Positions 56,087 through 63,994 of a stretch of DNA of 64,000 nucleotides are shown here, one piece after another (position 1 is the first letter of the stretch; the number at the start of each line of letters is the position of its first letter). Position numbers and translations under genes: made by a program. Below the pieces are notes generated by a model. The model had not been told where the DNA came from and did no database searches. It worked only from the letters and a program-made list of their open reading frames with translations. Source of the DNA: Mycolicibacter sp. MU0083 (GTDB taxonomy: Bacteria; Actinomycetota; Actinomycetes; Mycobacteriales; Mycobacteriaceae); the NCBI RefSeq assembly GCF_963378075.1, contig NZ_OY726394.1, positions 4,030,001 through 4,094,000 of the forward strand. Reading direction: 5' to 3'.

Positions 56087-56112
56087 TGCTAGCAGTCACT
56101 CCCAGGAAAATT
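56087..56112 (-). promoter_or_regulatory. Conserved promoter-like block upstream of paralogue 3
   Basis: The minus strand reads AAATTTTCCTGGGAG, then TGACTGCTAGCATC. TGCTAGCAT is a fair extended -10 element, 44 nt or more upstream of the GTG at 56043. The matching block at 53112-53137 argues that the element was duplicated with the gene. Confidence 0.5.
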
Positions 56113-56153
56113 TCAGGCTTCTCGGCGTGGCGGGCCGTTTCGGCTGGAAGTTA

Positions 56154-57263
56154 CTAAATATTCTCTGGGGTTTGGCCGGATCTGGGGCCGGGACCTGCGG
56201 TGGGGCGGGCACCTGCGGCGCGGGCGGCGCCGCCGGTCAGCGTCGCCCGGAACTGCATCACCCGATACGGCCAGCCGACCGCGGTGTTCCACTGCGACAC
56301 CATCAGCCCCACCCCGCCGACGCGGTCCACCCGTGACCCGGGCAGCACATAGCCGCCGTAGAGCTGGGCGACCCGGCCGCCGGCGTGGTCCTCGTCGTCC
56401 CACCCGCAACCGACCACCGGCAGTTGCAGCTCCGCGGCGGCCAGGTCGGTGTTCGGCGCGTCCAGCACCCGGTAGCCCAGCGCGTAGCGGGATGCGAGGA
56501 ATCCGCCCAGCACCCAGGTGCGCGGGGCCAGCCGCCGCAGCGTCAGCTCCCCCCACCGCTCGCCGGGCGGGGTGATCGGCACCGGGGTCCGGCCCCAGGC
56601 GCGCCGGCCGTCGCGGTAGCCCCAGCCCGAGTATTTGCGCGGATCCGCGAGGTGGGCGGGGCGCACGCGGCGCAGGATGACGCCCTTGTCGCGCTGGAAA
56701 CCGGTGGAGACCACATACACCCAGCCGTCGTCGGGGTCGTAGTCCCAGGACCAGCACTGGGCGTGGCCGCGGTGCAGTCGGGCCGAGAACCGGGCGCCGG
56801 TGTTGCGCCAGCCGATGCCGCTGTCGTCCGATCGCCAGATCTCGGTCCACGCCACGTTTCCGAAGCCCCGGTTGACGATCGCGTGTAAGTAGAGGCTCTG
56901 GTCCACCCGCAGCAGATCCGACGGGATCACGGTGCTGATCGCGCTGCGGTCCAGCCGCGACGACGGCTCACGGTGCCGGTAGTGCCACAACTGCCGGGCG
57001 TAGTCGGGCTCGGCGCCGCCGGCCCGCCGGTAGCGCACCGGGTGCGCGGCGTCGCCGGTGCCGATCAGGACCACCGGGGAGCGCCAGTCGCCGTGGCCCA
57101 CCTTCGGCCCGGCGAAGGTGTCGCCGAACACCGACACCAGGGCTCCGTCGGGGGCCAGCACCGAGGCGCCCAGGTCGGCGCAGGTGACGCCCCAACGGTC
57201 GGTGATGCCCGGGCCGGTGACGTCGGTCAGCTTCCCGGGGGTATTCCGCACGGCGGGGCACAC
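56154..57263 (-). CDS. DUF4185-domain protein
   Basis: The protein has 369 residues with GTG 57263. The DUF4185 pattern, a beta-propeller-like repeat architecture, is seen in WGVTCADLGASVLAPDG, LVSVFGDTFAG, DWRSPVVLIGTG and GLMVSQWNTAVGWPYRVM near the end. In related proteins these blades resemble glycoside hydrolases acting on arabinan or other envelope glycans; that link is an inference. No clear signal peptide is visible with this start. Its start lies 3 nt after the stop of the FabR/DesT-like TetR gene, so the two are cotranscribed. Confidence 0.78.
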   Translation of the reverse strand: MCPAVRNTPGKLTDVTGPGITDRWGVTCADLGASVLAPDGALVSVFGDTFAGPKVGHGDWRSPVVLIGTGDAAHPVRYRRAGGAEPDYARQLWHYRHREPSSRLDRSAISTVIPSDLLRVDQSLYLHAIVNRGFGNVAWTEIWRSDDSGIGWRNTGARFSARLHRGHAQCWSWDYDPDDGWVYVVSTGFQRDKGVILRRVRPAHLADPRKYSGWGYRDGRRAWGRTPVPITPPGERWGELTLRRLAPRTWVLGGFLASRYALGYRVLDAPNTDLAAAELQLPVVGCGWDDEDHAGGRVAQLYGGYVLPGSRVDRVGGVGLMVSQWNTAVGWPYRVMQFRATLTGGAARAAGARPTAGPGPRSGQTPENI

Positions 57264-57266
57264 CGG

Positions 57267-57974
57267 TCAAGGTTTACTACGCCAGTTGCCCGCCGCGACG
57301 GCGATCATCCGGAGTTGTTTGACCGCAACGTGTTTGATCTCGGTGAGCGTCTCGGCATCCGGAGCCTCCTCGATGGCCTCGGCGGTGACGATCATGGCGT
57401 TGACGAACAGCCCCGCCAAGACGTTGAGGTCCTCGGTGCTCCAGCCGCTCAGTTTGGGAAAGCGGGCCAGGTCGGTGGCCAACTCGGAGGTGATCAGCCG
57501 GATCTCGGTGCGAATGGCGTAGCGCAGCACCGTCATTCCGCTGAAGCGTTCCCGGTTGATGAACCGCCAGTATTCGTGGCGTTCGGCCACGCTGTCGACC
57601 AGGATGTCCACCGAGGACTCGATGACCCGGCTGGGGTCGACCCCGCCGCTGCGCGCGTCGCGCAGGGTGTCCCGCAAGGCCCGGAACGACTCGTCGATGA
57701 GCACCAACCCCAGGGCGTCCATCGACTCGAAATGGCGGTAGAACGCCGCGGGCACGATGTGGGCCGCGCGGGTGACCTCGCGCAGGCTCAGGGCGCTGAA
57801 GCTGCGTTCGTCGAGCAGGGTGAGCGCCGCGCCGATGATGGCGCGCCGGGTGGCTTCCTTGCGTTCCTCACGCGAAACCCGCTCCGGCCGTTCCGGACGG
57901 GGCGGGCGTTCGGGCCGGGGCGGACGGGGTGGTCGCGCGCGCCCGGACCGTGAATTCGGCGTACGACTGTTCAC
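57267..57974 (-). CDS. FabR/DesT-like TetR regulator of the desaturase operon
   Basis: The product is 235 residues from GTG 57974 (VNSRTPNSRSGRARPP); the true start is uncertain because the N-terminal 38 residues are a RPPRPERP-like low-complexity tract. The helix-turn-helix follows: FSALSLREVTRAAHIVPAAF and YRHFESMDALGLVLIDES, the pattern typical of FabR and DesT, regulators of unsaturated fatty acid synthesis. It is divergent from the ferredoxin reductase-desaturase operon, and GTGAACA palindromes lie between. Repression of that operon in response to acyl-CoA is inferred from family knowledge. It is coupled to the DUF4185 gene. Confidence 0.85.
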   Translation of the reverse strand: MNSRTPNSRSGRARPPRPPRPERPPRPERPERVSREERKEATRRAIIGAALTLLDERSFSALSLREVTRAAHIVPAAFYRHFESMDALGLVLIDESFRALRDTLRDARSGGVDPSRVIESSVDILVDSVAERHEYWRFINRERFSGMTVLRYAIRTEIRLITSELATDLARFPKLSGWSTEDLNVLAGLFVNAMIVTAEAIEEAPDAETLTEIKHVAVKQLRMIAVAAGNWRSKP

Positions 57975-57983
57975 TGTTGTGAA
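57970..57983. promoter_or_regulatory. TTCAC-N4-GTGAA palindrome at the TetR start
   Basis: TTCAC-TGTT-GTGAA is a perfect 5-bp inverted repeat overlapping the start codon of the TetR gene. It uses the same half-site as the two palindromes at 58019-58051, but with arms outward. Confidence 0.5.
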
Positions 57984-58018
57984 GCGTAACACAGCGGGCG
58001 TAAAGCCCTTGACTCGTC

Positions 58019-58034
58019 GTGAACAAGTGTTCAC
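58019..58034. promoter_or_regulatory. TetR operator 1, desaturase operon
   Basis: GTGAACA-AG-TGTTCAC is a perfect 7-bp palindrome 25 nt before the reductase start codon at 58044. It resembles DesT/FabR-type operators of the GTGAAC...GTTCAC class. Confidence 0.75.
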
Positions 58035-58035
58035 T

Positions 58036-58051
58036 GTGTACATATGTTCAC
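58036..58051. promoter_or_regulatory. TetR operator 2, overlapping the reductase start codon
   Basis: GTGTACA-TA-TGTTCAC matches operator 1 with one arm mismatch and lies one base further on. It includes the ATG at 58044, so binding would cover the translation start and suggests a leaderless or very short leader transcript. Confidence 0.65.
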
Positions 58052-59099
58052 TCAAACTTTGACGCGGCGGGTACTGGGCTCCGGCCTGGTCGATCTGCTC
58101 ACCGGCCCGCACGGGGTCGACCGCTACACCGAGCTGGTGGACCCGACCTGGACCCAGGGCGACGCCCGCGCCCGGGTGGTCGCCGTGCGGCGCGCCACCC
58201 CGCGCAGCGTGACCCTGCTGCTGGAACCCAACGACGCGTTCGGCGGCTTCACCGCCGGCCAGCACATCAACCTCTCGGTCGACATCGACGGCCGCCGCCG
58301 CACCCGGTGCTACTCGCCGGCCAGCGCGGAAGGCCGGCGCCCGATCGAGCTGACCATCGGCCGGCACGACGGCGGGCTGGTCTCCGAGCACCTGTACCGC
58401 AACGCCCGGCCCGGCATGACCGTCGGACTGGACAAGGTCGGGGGCGACTTCGTGCTCCCGGCGATCCGCCCGCGGCGGATCCTGCTGATCTCCGGCGGCA
58501 GCGGGATCACCCCGATGATGTCGATGCTGCGCACCCTGCACGCCGAGCAGTACGCCGGCCGGGTGGCGTTCGTCCACTACGCCCGCAACCCCGAAGAGGC
58601 CTGCTACCGCGCCGAACTCGCCGCCATGCCGCGGGTGCGGGTGCTGCACGGTTACACCCGCACACCGGAGGCCGGCGAGCTGGCGGGCCACTTCGGTGCC
58701 GAACACCTTCAGGCAGCGATGCCCGACGCCGAGGCGGTCTACGTCTGCGGGCCGCCCGCACTGGTGGCGGCGGTGCGCGAACTGCGTCCGGACGCGCTCT
58801 CGGAGAGCTTCGTGCCCCCGGAGTTCAGCGCGCCCGCCGAGGCCTCCGGGGGGCGGGTCACGTTCCTGGGCAGCACCGTCTCGGTGGTCGACGACGGCCG
58901 GCCGCTGCTGGAGCAGGCCGAGGCGGCCGGCCTGAACCCGACCAGCGGATGCCGGATGGGCATCTGCCACAGCTGCACCTGCCGCAAAACCGGTGGCACG
59001 GTGCGCAACCTGATCACCGGCGCGATCTCCACCGCCGAGAGCGAAGACATCCAGATCTGCGTGTCGGTGCCCGTCGGCGACGTCGACATCGACCTCTAG
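58044..59099 (+). CDS. Ferredoxin reductase with FAD, NAD(P) and C-terminal [2Fe-2S] domains (Rv3230c-like)
   Basis: The protein has 351 residues from ATG 58044. The FAD domain has TRCYSPAS (RxYS motif); the NAD(P) domain has ISGGSGITPMMSML and VYVCGPPALV; the C-terminal plant-type ferredoxin has CRMGICHSC and a later Cys in IQICVSVP, giving the four-Cys [2Fe-2S] pattern. In M. tuberculosis the homologue Rv3230c passes electrons from NADPH to the DesA3 stearoyl-CoA desaturase. The desaturase gene follows 20 nt downstream, so this is its electron donor. Confidence 0.92.
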   Translation: MFTQTLTRRVLGSGLVDLLTGPHGVDRYTELVDPTWTQGDARARVVAVRRATPRSVTLLLEPNDAFGGFTAGQHINLSVDIDGRRRTRCYSPASAEGRRPIELTIGRHDGGLVSEHLYRNARPGMTVGLDKVGGDFVLPAIRPRRILLISGGSGITPMMSMLRTLHAEQYAGRVAFVHYARNPEEACYRAELAAMPRVRVLHGYTRTPEAGELAGHFGAEHLQAAMPDAEAVYVCGPPALVAAVRELRPDALSESFVPPEFSAPAEASGGRVTFLGSTVSVVDDGRPLLEQAEAAGLNPTSGCRMGICHSCTCRKTGGTVRNLITGAISTAESEDIQICVSVPVGDVDIDL

Positions 59100-59119
59100 A
59101 AACCCCCAGGGAGCCCATC

Positions 59120-60196
59120 ATGAGCACAGCAACTCTCGAACTGCCCACCACGGCACCGCAGCCCGACCGTCTCGACGCGTTCGGCGCCGAACTCGACGCC
59201 CTCCGGCAGCGTGTTCTCGACGACCTCGGCGAGCGCGACGCCGACTACATCCACCGGATCATCAAAGCGCAGCGCACCCTGGAGGTCGGCGGGCGCGCGT
59301 GCCTGTTCTTCGGGATCCTGCCGCCGGCCTGGCTGGCCGGAACGGTGATGCTGGGGTTGTCGAAGATCCTCGACAACATGGAGATCGGCCACAACGTCAT
59401 GCACGGCCAGTACGACTGGATGGGCGAACCGGCGTTGTACGGCAAGCACTTCGAGTGGGACACCGCTTGCCCGGCCGACCAGTGGCGGCACTCGCACAAC
59501 TACATGCACCACACCTACACCAACATCGTCGGGATGGACCGCGACGTCGGCTACGGCATCCTGCGGATGAGCGAGAAGCAGCCCTGGGAGCCCTACTTTT
59601 TGGGCAACCCGCTCTACGCCTTCCTGCTGATGGTGTTGTTCCAGTACGGCGTGGCCGTGCACGAGATGGAGACCGAACGCATCCGGGCCGGGGAGATCGG
59701 GTTCGCCGACAAGCGCGAGATGCTGCTGGAGACCTGGCGGAAGGTGCGGCGGCAGACGCTGAAGGACTACGTCGCGTTCCCGCTGCTGGCCGGCCCGTTC
59801 GCGCCGCTGGTGTTCGCCGGCAACATGACCGCCAACCTGATGCGCAACGTGTGGGCGTTCTCGATCATCTTCTGCGGCCACTTCCCCGACGGCACACAGG
59901 AATTCACCGTCGAGGAGACCGCGAACGAGACCCGCGGCCAGTGGTACTACCGCCAGATCCTCGGCTCGGCGAACCTGACCGGCGGCAAGTGGTTCCACAT
60001 CCTCACCGGCAACCTGTCGTTCCAGGTGGAACACCACCTGTTCCCCGACCTGCCGGCGCACCGCTACGCCGAGATCGCACCGCAGGTGCGCGAGATCTGC
60101 GAGCGCTACGGCGTGCCCTACAACTCCGGCCCGCTGCTGCGGCAGTTCGGCAGCGTGGTCCGCAAGATCTGCAAACTGGCGCTGCCCTGGAACTGA
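59120..60196 (+). CDS. Membrane acyl-CoA desaturase, DesA3-like
   Basis: The protein has 358 residues; ATG 59120 follows a CAGGGAG ribosome-binding site. The three di-iron His boxes of the membrane desaturase family are GHNVMH, HSHNYMHHTYTN and VEHHLFPDLP. Hydrophobic segments include PPAWLAGTVMLGL and YAFLLMVLFQYGVAV. It introduces a delta-9 double bond, giving oleoyl- or palmitoleoyl-CoA, if orthologous to DesA3 (Rv3229c). It is shorter than the M. tuberculosis enzyme as I recall it (about 427 residues), mainly at the N-terminus. Regulation by the adjacent FabR/DesT-like TetR is likely. Confidence 0.9.
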   Translation: MSTATLELPTTAPQPDRLDAFGAELDALRQRVLDDLGERDADYIHRIIKAQRTLEVGGRACLFFGILPPAWLAGTVMLGLSKILDNMEIGHNVMHGQYDWMGEPALYGKHFEWDTACPADQWRHSHNYMHHTYTNIVGMDRDVGYGILRMSEKQPWEPYFLGNPLYAFLLMVLFQYGVAVHEMETERIRAGEIGFADKREMLLETWRKVRRQTLKDYVAFPLLAGPFAPLVFAGNMTANLMRNVWAFSIIFCGHFPDGTQEFTVEETANETRGQWYYRQILGSANLTGGKWFHILTGNLSFQVEHHLFPDLPAHRYAEIAPQVREICERYGVPYNSGPLLRQFGSVVRKICKLALPWN

Positions 60197-60207
60197 GCGG
60201 CGCCGAC

Positions 60208-60237
60208 GGGCCCCCGGGTGCTCAGCCCCGGGGGCCC
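60208..60237. terminator. 11-bp hairpin between convergent desaturase and TetR genes
   Basis: GGGCCCCCGGG and CCCGGGGGCCC pair perfectly around an 8-nt loop. The loop contains the stop codon of the minus-strand TetR gene (60222-60224), so one arm is coding. It lies 12 nt after the desaturase stop and should terminate in both directions. Confidence 0.75.
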
Positions 60238-60830
60238 AGCAGCGCGATCGCGGCGTCCACGGCCGGCTCGGTGATCATCCCGATGTCGGTGCCGTCCTCG
60301 ACCGCCAGCGCGGTCAGCTCACGCAGACCGCCCAGCAGGATCACCGCCAGCGGCGGGCTCAGCGCGGGCAGGTTCACCCGGCGGAACCCCGGGCTGCCGC
60401 TGAGTTCGATCAGCAGGTTCGACATCAGTTCCAGGCCGCGACGCTGCGCCGGCCGGGCCACCTCGCCCAGCGACGGCATGTCCCGGATCCAGCTGAGCGT
60501 GATCGCCGGCCGGGCCCGGATCTGCGCGACGTAGGCCTGCACGGCCTGCCGGATCTGCACCTGCCAGTCGGCCTCCGGATCGACGTCGGCACGGATGCGC
60601 AGTGCCAGTTCCTCGTTGTCGGCACGCAGCAACTCCAGCAGGCACTCCTCCTTGCTGGCGAAGTGGTCGTAGAAGGTGCGCTTGGAGGTGTGGGCGGCCC
60701 GGACGATGTCGGCCACCGTGCTCGCCCGGTACCCGCGTTCGGCGATCGACTCGGCCAGGCCGTCGAGCAGGCGACGCCGGAACGGGTCGGTGGAGTCGGT
60801 CGCCGGGCTGTCGACAGCGGGCATCGTCAT
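60222..60830 (-). CDS. TetR regulator divergent from cyp138 (Rv0135c-like)
   Basis: The protein has 202 residues; ATG 60830 (MTMPAVDSPATDS) is chosen, with an upstream in-frame extension of 30 codons thought non-coding because it crosses the operator. The helix-turn-helix contains GLAESIAERGYRASTVADIV and AAHTSKRTFYDHFASKEECL. The order TetR, divergent P450, then msrA matches Rv0135c-Rv0136-Rv0137c of M. tuberculosis. Two GGTAC...GTACC palindromes lie in the divergent promoter region, so it probably represses both itself and the P450. Confidence 0.88.
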   Translation of the reverse strand: MTMPAVDSPATDSTDPFRRRLLDGLAESIAERGYRASTVADIVRAAHTSKRTFYDHFASKEECLLELLRADNEELALRIRADVDPEADWQVQIRQAVQAYVAQIRARPAITLSWIRDMPSLGEVARPAQRRGLELMSNLLIELSGSPGFRRVNLPALSPPLAVILLGGLRELTALAVEDGTDIGMITEPAVDAAIALLGPRG

Positions 60831-60867
60831 CGTCGCGCCTCCTCGCTCGGACCCCTTGCCAGTGGTT

Positions 60868-60883
60868 GGTACTAAAGAGTACC
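60868..60883. promoter_or_regulatory. TetR operator 1 (cyp138 locus)
   Basis: GGTACT-AAAG-AGTACC is a perfect 6-bp inverted repeat. Its twin at 60901 is exactly 33 bp away, three helical turns, so two dimers could bind on one face of the DNA. Confidence 0.75.
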
Positions 60884-60900
60884 GTGTCCCGCAAGCATTT

Positions 60901-60916
60901 GGTACGCGTTCGTACC
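60901..60916. promoter_or_regulatory. TetR operator 2 (cyp138 locus)
   Basis: GGTACG-CGTT-CGTACC is a perfect 6-bp inverted repeat, 25 nt before the P450 start. It shares the GGTAC...GTACC frame with operator 1. Confidence 0.75.
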
Positions 60917-60940
60917 ACACGTTGCGACGGAAGAGGCCCC

Positions 60941-62287
60941 ATGACTCACACGATCGCCGGCACCACCGCGGACAGCACCGAGACCTCGCCGCCGGTCAAC
61001 CTGCCCCCCGGGCCGCGGACGTTCAAAGGACTCTCCGGGCTGCTGTTCATCGCCAACCGGCGGTGGGCGCTGCAACGCCTGACCCGCAAATACGGTGGGG
61101 CCATCAACGTCGACATGCCGCTGTTCGGGCCGGCCGTCATCGTCACCGAACCGGAACTGGCCCGGCAGGTGCTGCTGGCCAGCCCCGACGACGTCGGCAA
61201 CGTCCAGCCGAACCTCTCGCGCATCCTGGGCGAGGGGTCGGTGTTCGCGCTCGACGGCGCGGCGCACCGGCGCCGGCGCAATCTGCTCAGTCCCCCGTTC
61301 CACGGCAAGCGGGTGAAGAACTACGAGCAGATCATCGTCGAGGAGACCCTGGCCGAGATCGCGGACTGGCCGATCGGTAAGCCCTTTGCGAGCCTGCCCG
61401 CGATGAACCGGATCACCATCAACGTCATCCTGCGGGCCATCTTCGGCGCCGAGGGCGCCGACCTGGACCGGCTGCGGGTCGGCCTGCCCAAGTGGGTGAC
61501 GCTGGGCTCCAAACTGGCGGCCCTGCCGGTTCCGATCGGCGACTACGGCCGCTTCACCCCGTGGGGCCGGCTGGCCAAGTGGCGTGCAGAGTACGAAACC
61601 ATCCTGGACAAGCTGATCGCCGACGTCCGCGCCGATCCCGACTTCGAGAACCGCTCCGATGTGCTGACGATGCTGCTGAACAGCACGTGCGAAGAAGACG
61701 GCACCATGATGACCCGCCAGGAGATCGGCGACGAGTTGCTGACCCTGCTGGCCGCCGGGCACGAGACCACCGCGTCGACCATGGGCTGGGTGTTCGAACG
61801 GCTGAGCCGCCACCCCGAACTGCTCGACGAACTGACCGCCGAAGCCGACGCGGGCGGAAACATCCTGCGCCGCGCCACCATTCGGGAAGTGCAACGCACC
61901 CGGACCGTGATCGACTTCGCCGGCCGGCACATCTACGCGCCCAGCATTCGGGTGGGCGAATGGGTGATTCCGCGCGGCTACAGCGTGATCGTCGCGATCA
62001 ACCAGATCCACCAGAACCGGGGCGCGTTCGCCGGCCCGGACGACTTCGACCCCCGGCGCTACCTGGACGGCAACCCCGGGGCGTTCGAGTGGATGCCCTA
62101 CGGCGGCGGCAGCCGGCGTTGCCCGGGCTCGACGTTCGCCAACCTGGAGATGGACGTGGTGCTGCGAACGGTGTTGCAGCACTTGACCATCGAGCCGACC
62201 ACCGCAGCCGGGGAGAAGTTCCACTCCCGCGGTATCGCCTTCACCCCGAAACGGGGCGGCCGGATCACGGTGCGCCCGCGGCGCTGA
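60941..62287 (+). CDS. cyp138: Cytochrome P450, CYP138-like
   Basis: The protein has 448 residues; ATG 60941 (MTHTIAGTTADS). The I-helix oxygen motif is AAGHETTAS, ExxR is in IREVQRTR, and the haem Cys is in YGGGSRRCPGSTFAN. The EVQR form and the FAGRHIYAPS segment are typical of the CYP135/CYP136/CYP138 group of mycobacteria. Substrate unknown; this class resembles eukaryotic-type P450s and needs ferredoxin partners coded elsewhere. The name rests on synteny with Rv0135c-Rv0136-Rv0137c. It ends 6 nt from the convergent msrA gene. Confidence 0.87.
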   Translation: MTHTIAGTTADSTETSPPVNLPPGPRTFKGLSGLLFIANRRWALQRLTRKYGGAINVDMPLFGPAVIVTEPELARQVLLASPDDVGNVQPNLSRILGEGSVFALDGAAHRRRRNLLSPPFHGKRVKNYEQIIVEETLAEIADWPIGKPFASLPAMNRITINVILRAIFGAEGADLDRLRVGLPKWVTLGSKLAALPVPIGDYGRFTPWGRLAKWRAEYETILDKLIADVRADPDFENRSDVLTMLLNSTCEEDGTMMTRQEIGDELLTLLAAGHETTASTMGWVFERLSRHPELLDELTAEADAGGNILRRATIREVQRTRTVIDFAGRHIYAPSIRVGEWVIPRGYSVIVAINQIHQNRGAFAGPDDFDPRRYLDGNPGAFEWMPYGGGSRRCPGSTFANLEMDVVLRTVLQHLTIEPTTAAGEKFHSRGIAFTPKRGGRITVRPRR

Positions 62288-62293
62288 GGCCGG

Positions 62294-62800
62294 TCAGCCC
62301 TGCGGCTGCAACCGCCAGTCCGGCCGCAGGTAGTGGCAGGTGTAGCCGTTGGGGAACCGCTCCAGGTAGTCCTGGTGTTCGGGCTCGGCCTCCCAGAAGT
62401 CGCTCGCCGGGCTGACCTCGGTCACCACCTTGCCCGGCCAGCGCCCGGAGGCGTCCACGTCGGCGATGGTCTCGCAGGCGATCCGGCGCTGCTCGTCGTC
62501 GAGGTAGAAGATCGCCGAACGGTAGCTGGCGCCGACGTCGTTGCCCTGCCGGTTGCGGGTGGTCGGGTCGTGGATGGCGAAGAAGAACTCCAGCAGATCG
62601 CGGTAGCGCGTCACCGCCGGGTCGTAGCTGATCTCGATGGCCTCGGCGTGGTTGCCGTGGTTGCGGTAGGTGGCGTTGGGCAGCCCGGGATCGCCGGTGT
62701 AGCCGACCCGGGTGCTCACCACACCGGGCTGTCTGCGGATCAGATCCTGCATGCCCCAGAAGCAGCCGCCGGCCAGGATCGCTTTCGGGTAATCGGTCAT
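62294..62800 (-). CDS. msrA: Peptide methionine sulfoxide reductase MsrA
   Basis: The protein has 168 residues. The catalytic GCFWG motif holds Cys13, followed by GYTGDPGLPNATYRNHGNHA, a block typical of MsrA for the S-epimer of methionine sulfoxide. DVGASYRSAIFYLDDEQ completes the family pattern. It is convergent with the P450 gene, as in M. tuberculosis (Rv0137c). Resolving Cys residues near the C-terminus appear limited to one (YTCHYL). Confidence 0.94.
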   Translation of the reverse strand: MTDYPKAILAGGCFWGMQDLIRRQPGVVSTRVGYTGDPGLPNATYRNHGNHAEAIEISYDPAVTRYRDLLEFFFAIHDPTTRNRQGNDVGASYRSAIFYLDDEQRRIACETIADVDASGRWPGKVVTEVSPASDFWEAEPEHQDYLERFPNGYTCHYLRPDWRLQPQG

Positions 62801-62818
62801 GGCACCGATTATCCGGAC

Positions 62819-63994
62819 TCAGGCGGCGCTCGCCAGGTGATACGAGCGATAGCTGGTCAACACCGCACTGGGCACCCGGCTGGGCGGCGCCTGCGGGGCC
62901 AAGCCGGGGAATCGGTCGAACAGCGCCCGCAGGCCCGACCGGATCTGCATCCGGGCCAGCGGCGCGCCCAGGCAGACGTGCGGGCCGAATCCGAAGCCCA
63001 GGTGGCCGGTCGGCGGCCGGGTCAGGTCGAGCCGATCGGGGTCGTCGAAGACCGCCGGGTCGCGGTTGGCGGCGGCCAATCCGAGCAGGATCGGCGCGCC
63101 GGCCTCGATGACGTGCTCGCCGATCTCGATCGGTGCGGTGGCCACCCGGGAGACCATCAGGGCGGGGCTGACCATCCGGACCAGTTCGTCGACGGCGTGC
63201 GGGGCGGCGGCCGGATCCGCCAGCAGCCGCCGCTGCCCGGGGTCGTCGATCAGTGCGGCGGTCGCCCCGGTCAGTACCGCGGTGGTGGTGTCGTGGCCGG
63301 CCGACAGCAAGAAGATGGCATTGTGCAGCAGTTCGTCGTCGGAGAGCGGCAGACCGCCGGTGGCCACCACCGACAGCAGGTCGTGACCGGGAGCGGCGCG
63401 GCGCAGCTTCAGCAGATCGGCCAGCAGGTCCTTCATCGCGGCGGCGGCGGTGTCCGCGGCGCCGAACACACTGCGCGGTGCGGCCGGTTCCAGTGCGGCG
63501 ATCAGTGCCGTGGACCAGGCCGCCAGGTTGTCCAGCTCGCTGTCGGGTACGCCCAGCAGGGTGGCGATCATCCCGAGCGGCAGCGGTTTGGCGAACTCGG
63601 CGACCAGGTCGAAGCCGTCCGCGTCCAGGCCGGCCGCCAGCCGGTGGGCCCGGGCGTCGACGTCGGATTCCAGCGGGGCCAGGGCCCGCGGGGTGAAGGC
63701 CCGCGACAGCGGGGCCCGCAGCCGGCGGTGATCCGCGCCGGAGCGGTAGAACAGGTTGTGCTCCACATGGGTCAGGTACGCCCGTCCCGGGTCGAGCTTG
63801 CGGCGGTACAGGTTTCGCCTGTCGGTGCCGGCCCGATCGTCGCGCAGCATCGCCAGCACGTCGGCGTATCGGGTCAGCACCCACAGGCCCTGGCTGTTGC
63901 GGTGCACGGGCTCGGCTTCGGCGAACCGGCGCTGGTACGCCAGTGGATCGGCGTGCAGGTCCGGGTCGCGGAAGTCGAAGTCGAGCCCCGCCAT
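62819..63994 (-). CDS. Cytochrome P450, bacterial class, unassigned family
   Basis: The protein has 391 residues with ATG 63994, six bases from the window end, so it is complete if this start is right. Motifs are SAGHDTTTA (I helix), DELVRM as ExxR, and FGFGPHVCLGAPLAR for the haem Cys. RSGADHRRLRAPLSRAF is the usual C-helix block. It is soluble, with no N-terminal membrane anchor, and electron partners are not in the window. Its stop is 18 nt upstream of the msrA start on the same strand, so it may be cotranscribed with msrA. Substrate unknown. Confidence 0.9.
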   Translation of the reverse strand: MAGLDFDFRDPDLHADPLAYQRRFAEAEPVHRNSQGLWVLTRYADVLAMLRDDRAGTDRRNLYRRKLDPGRAYLTHVEHNLFYRSGADHRRLRAPLSRAFTPRALAPLESDVDARAHRLAAGLDADGFDLVAEFAKPLPLGMIATLLGVPDSELDNLAAWSTALIAALEPAAPRSVFGAADTAAAAMKDLLADLLKLRRAAPGHDLLSVVATGGLPLSDDELLHNAIFLLSAGHDTTTAVLTGATAALIDDPGQRRLLADPAAAPHAVDELVRMVSPALMVSRVATAPIEIGEHVIEAGAPILLGLAAANRDPAVFDDPDRLDLTRPPTGHLGFGFGPHVCLGAPLARMQIRSGLRALFDRFPGLAPQAPPSRVPSAVLTSYRSYHLASAA

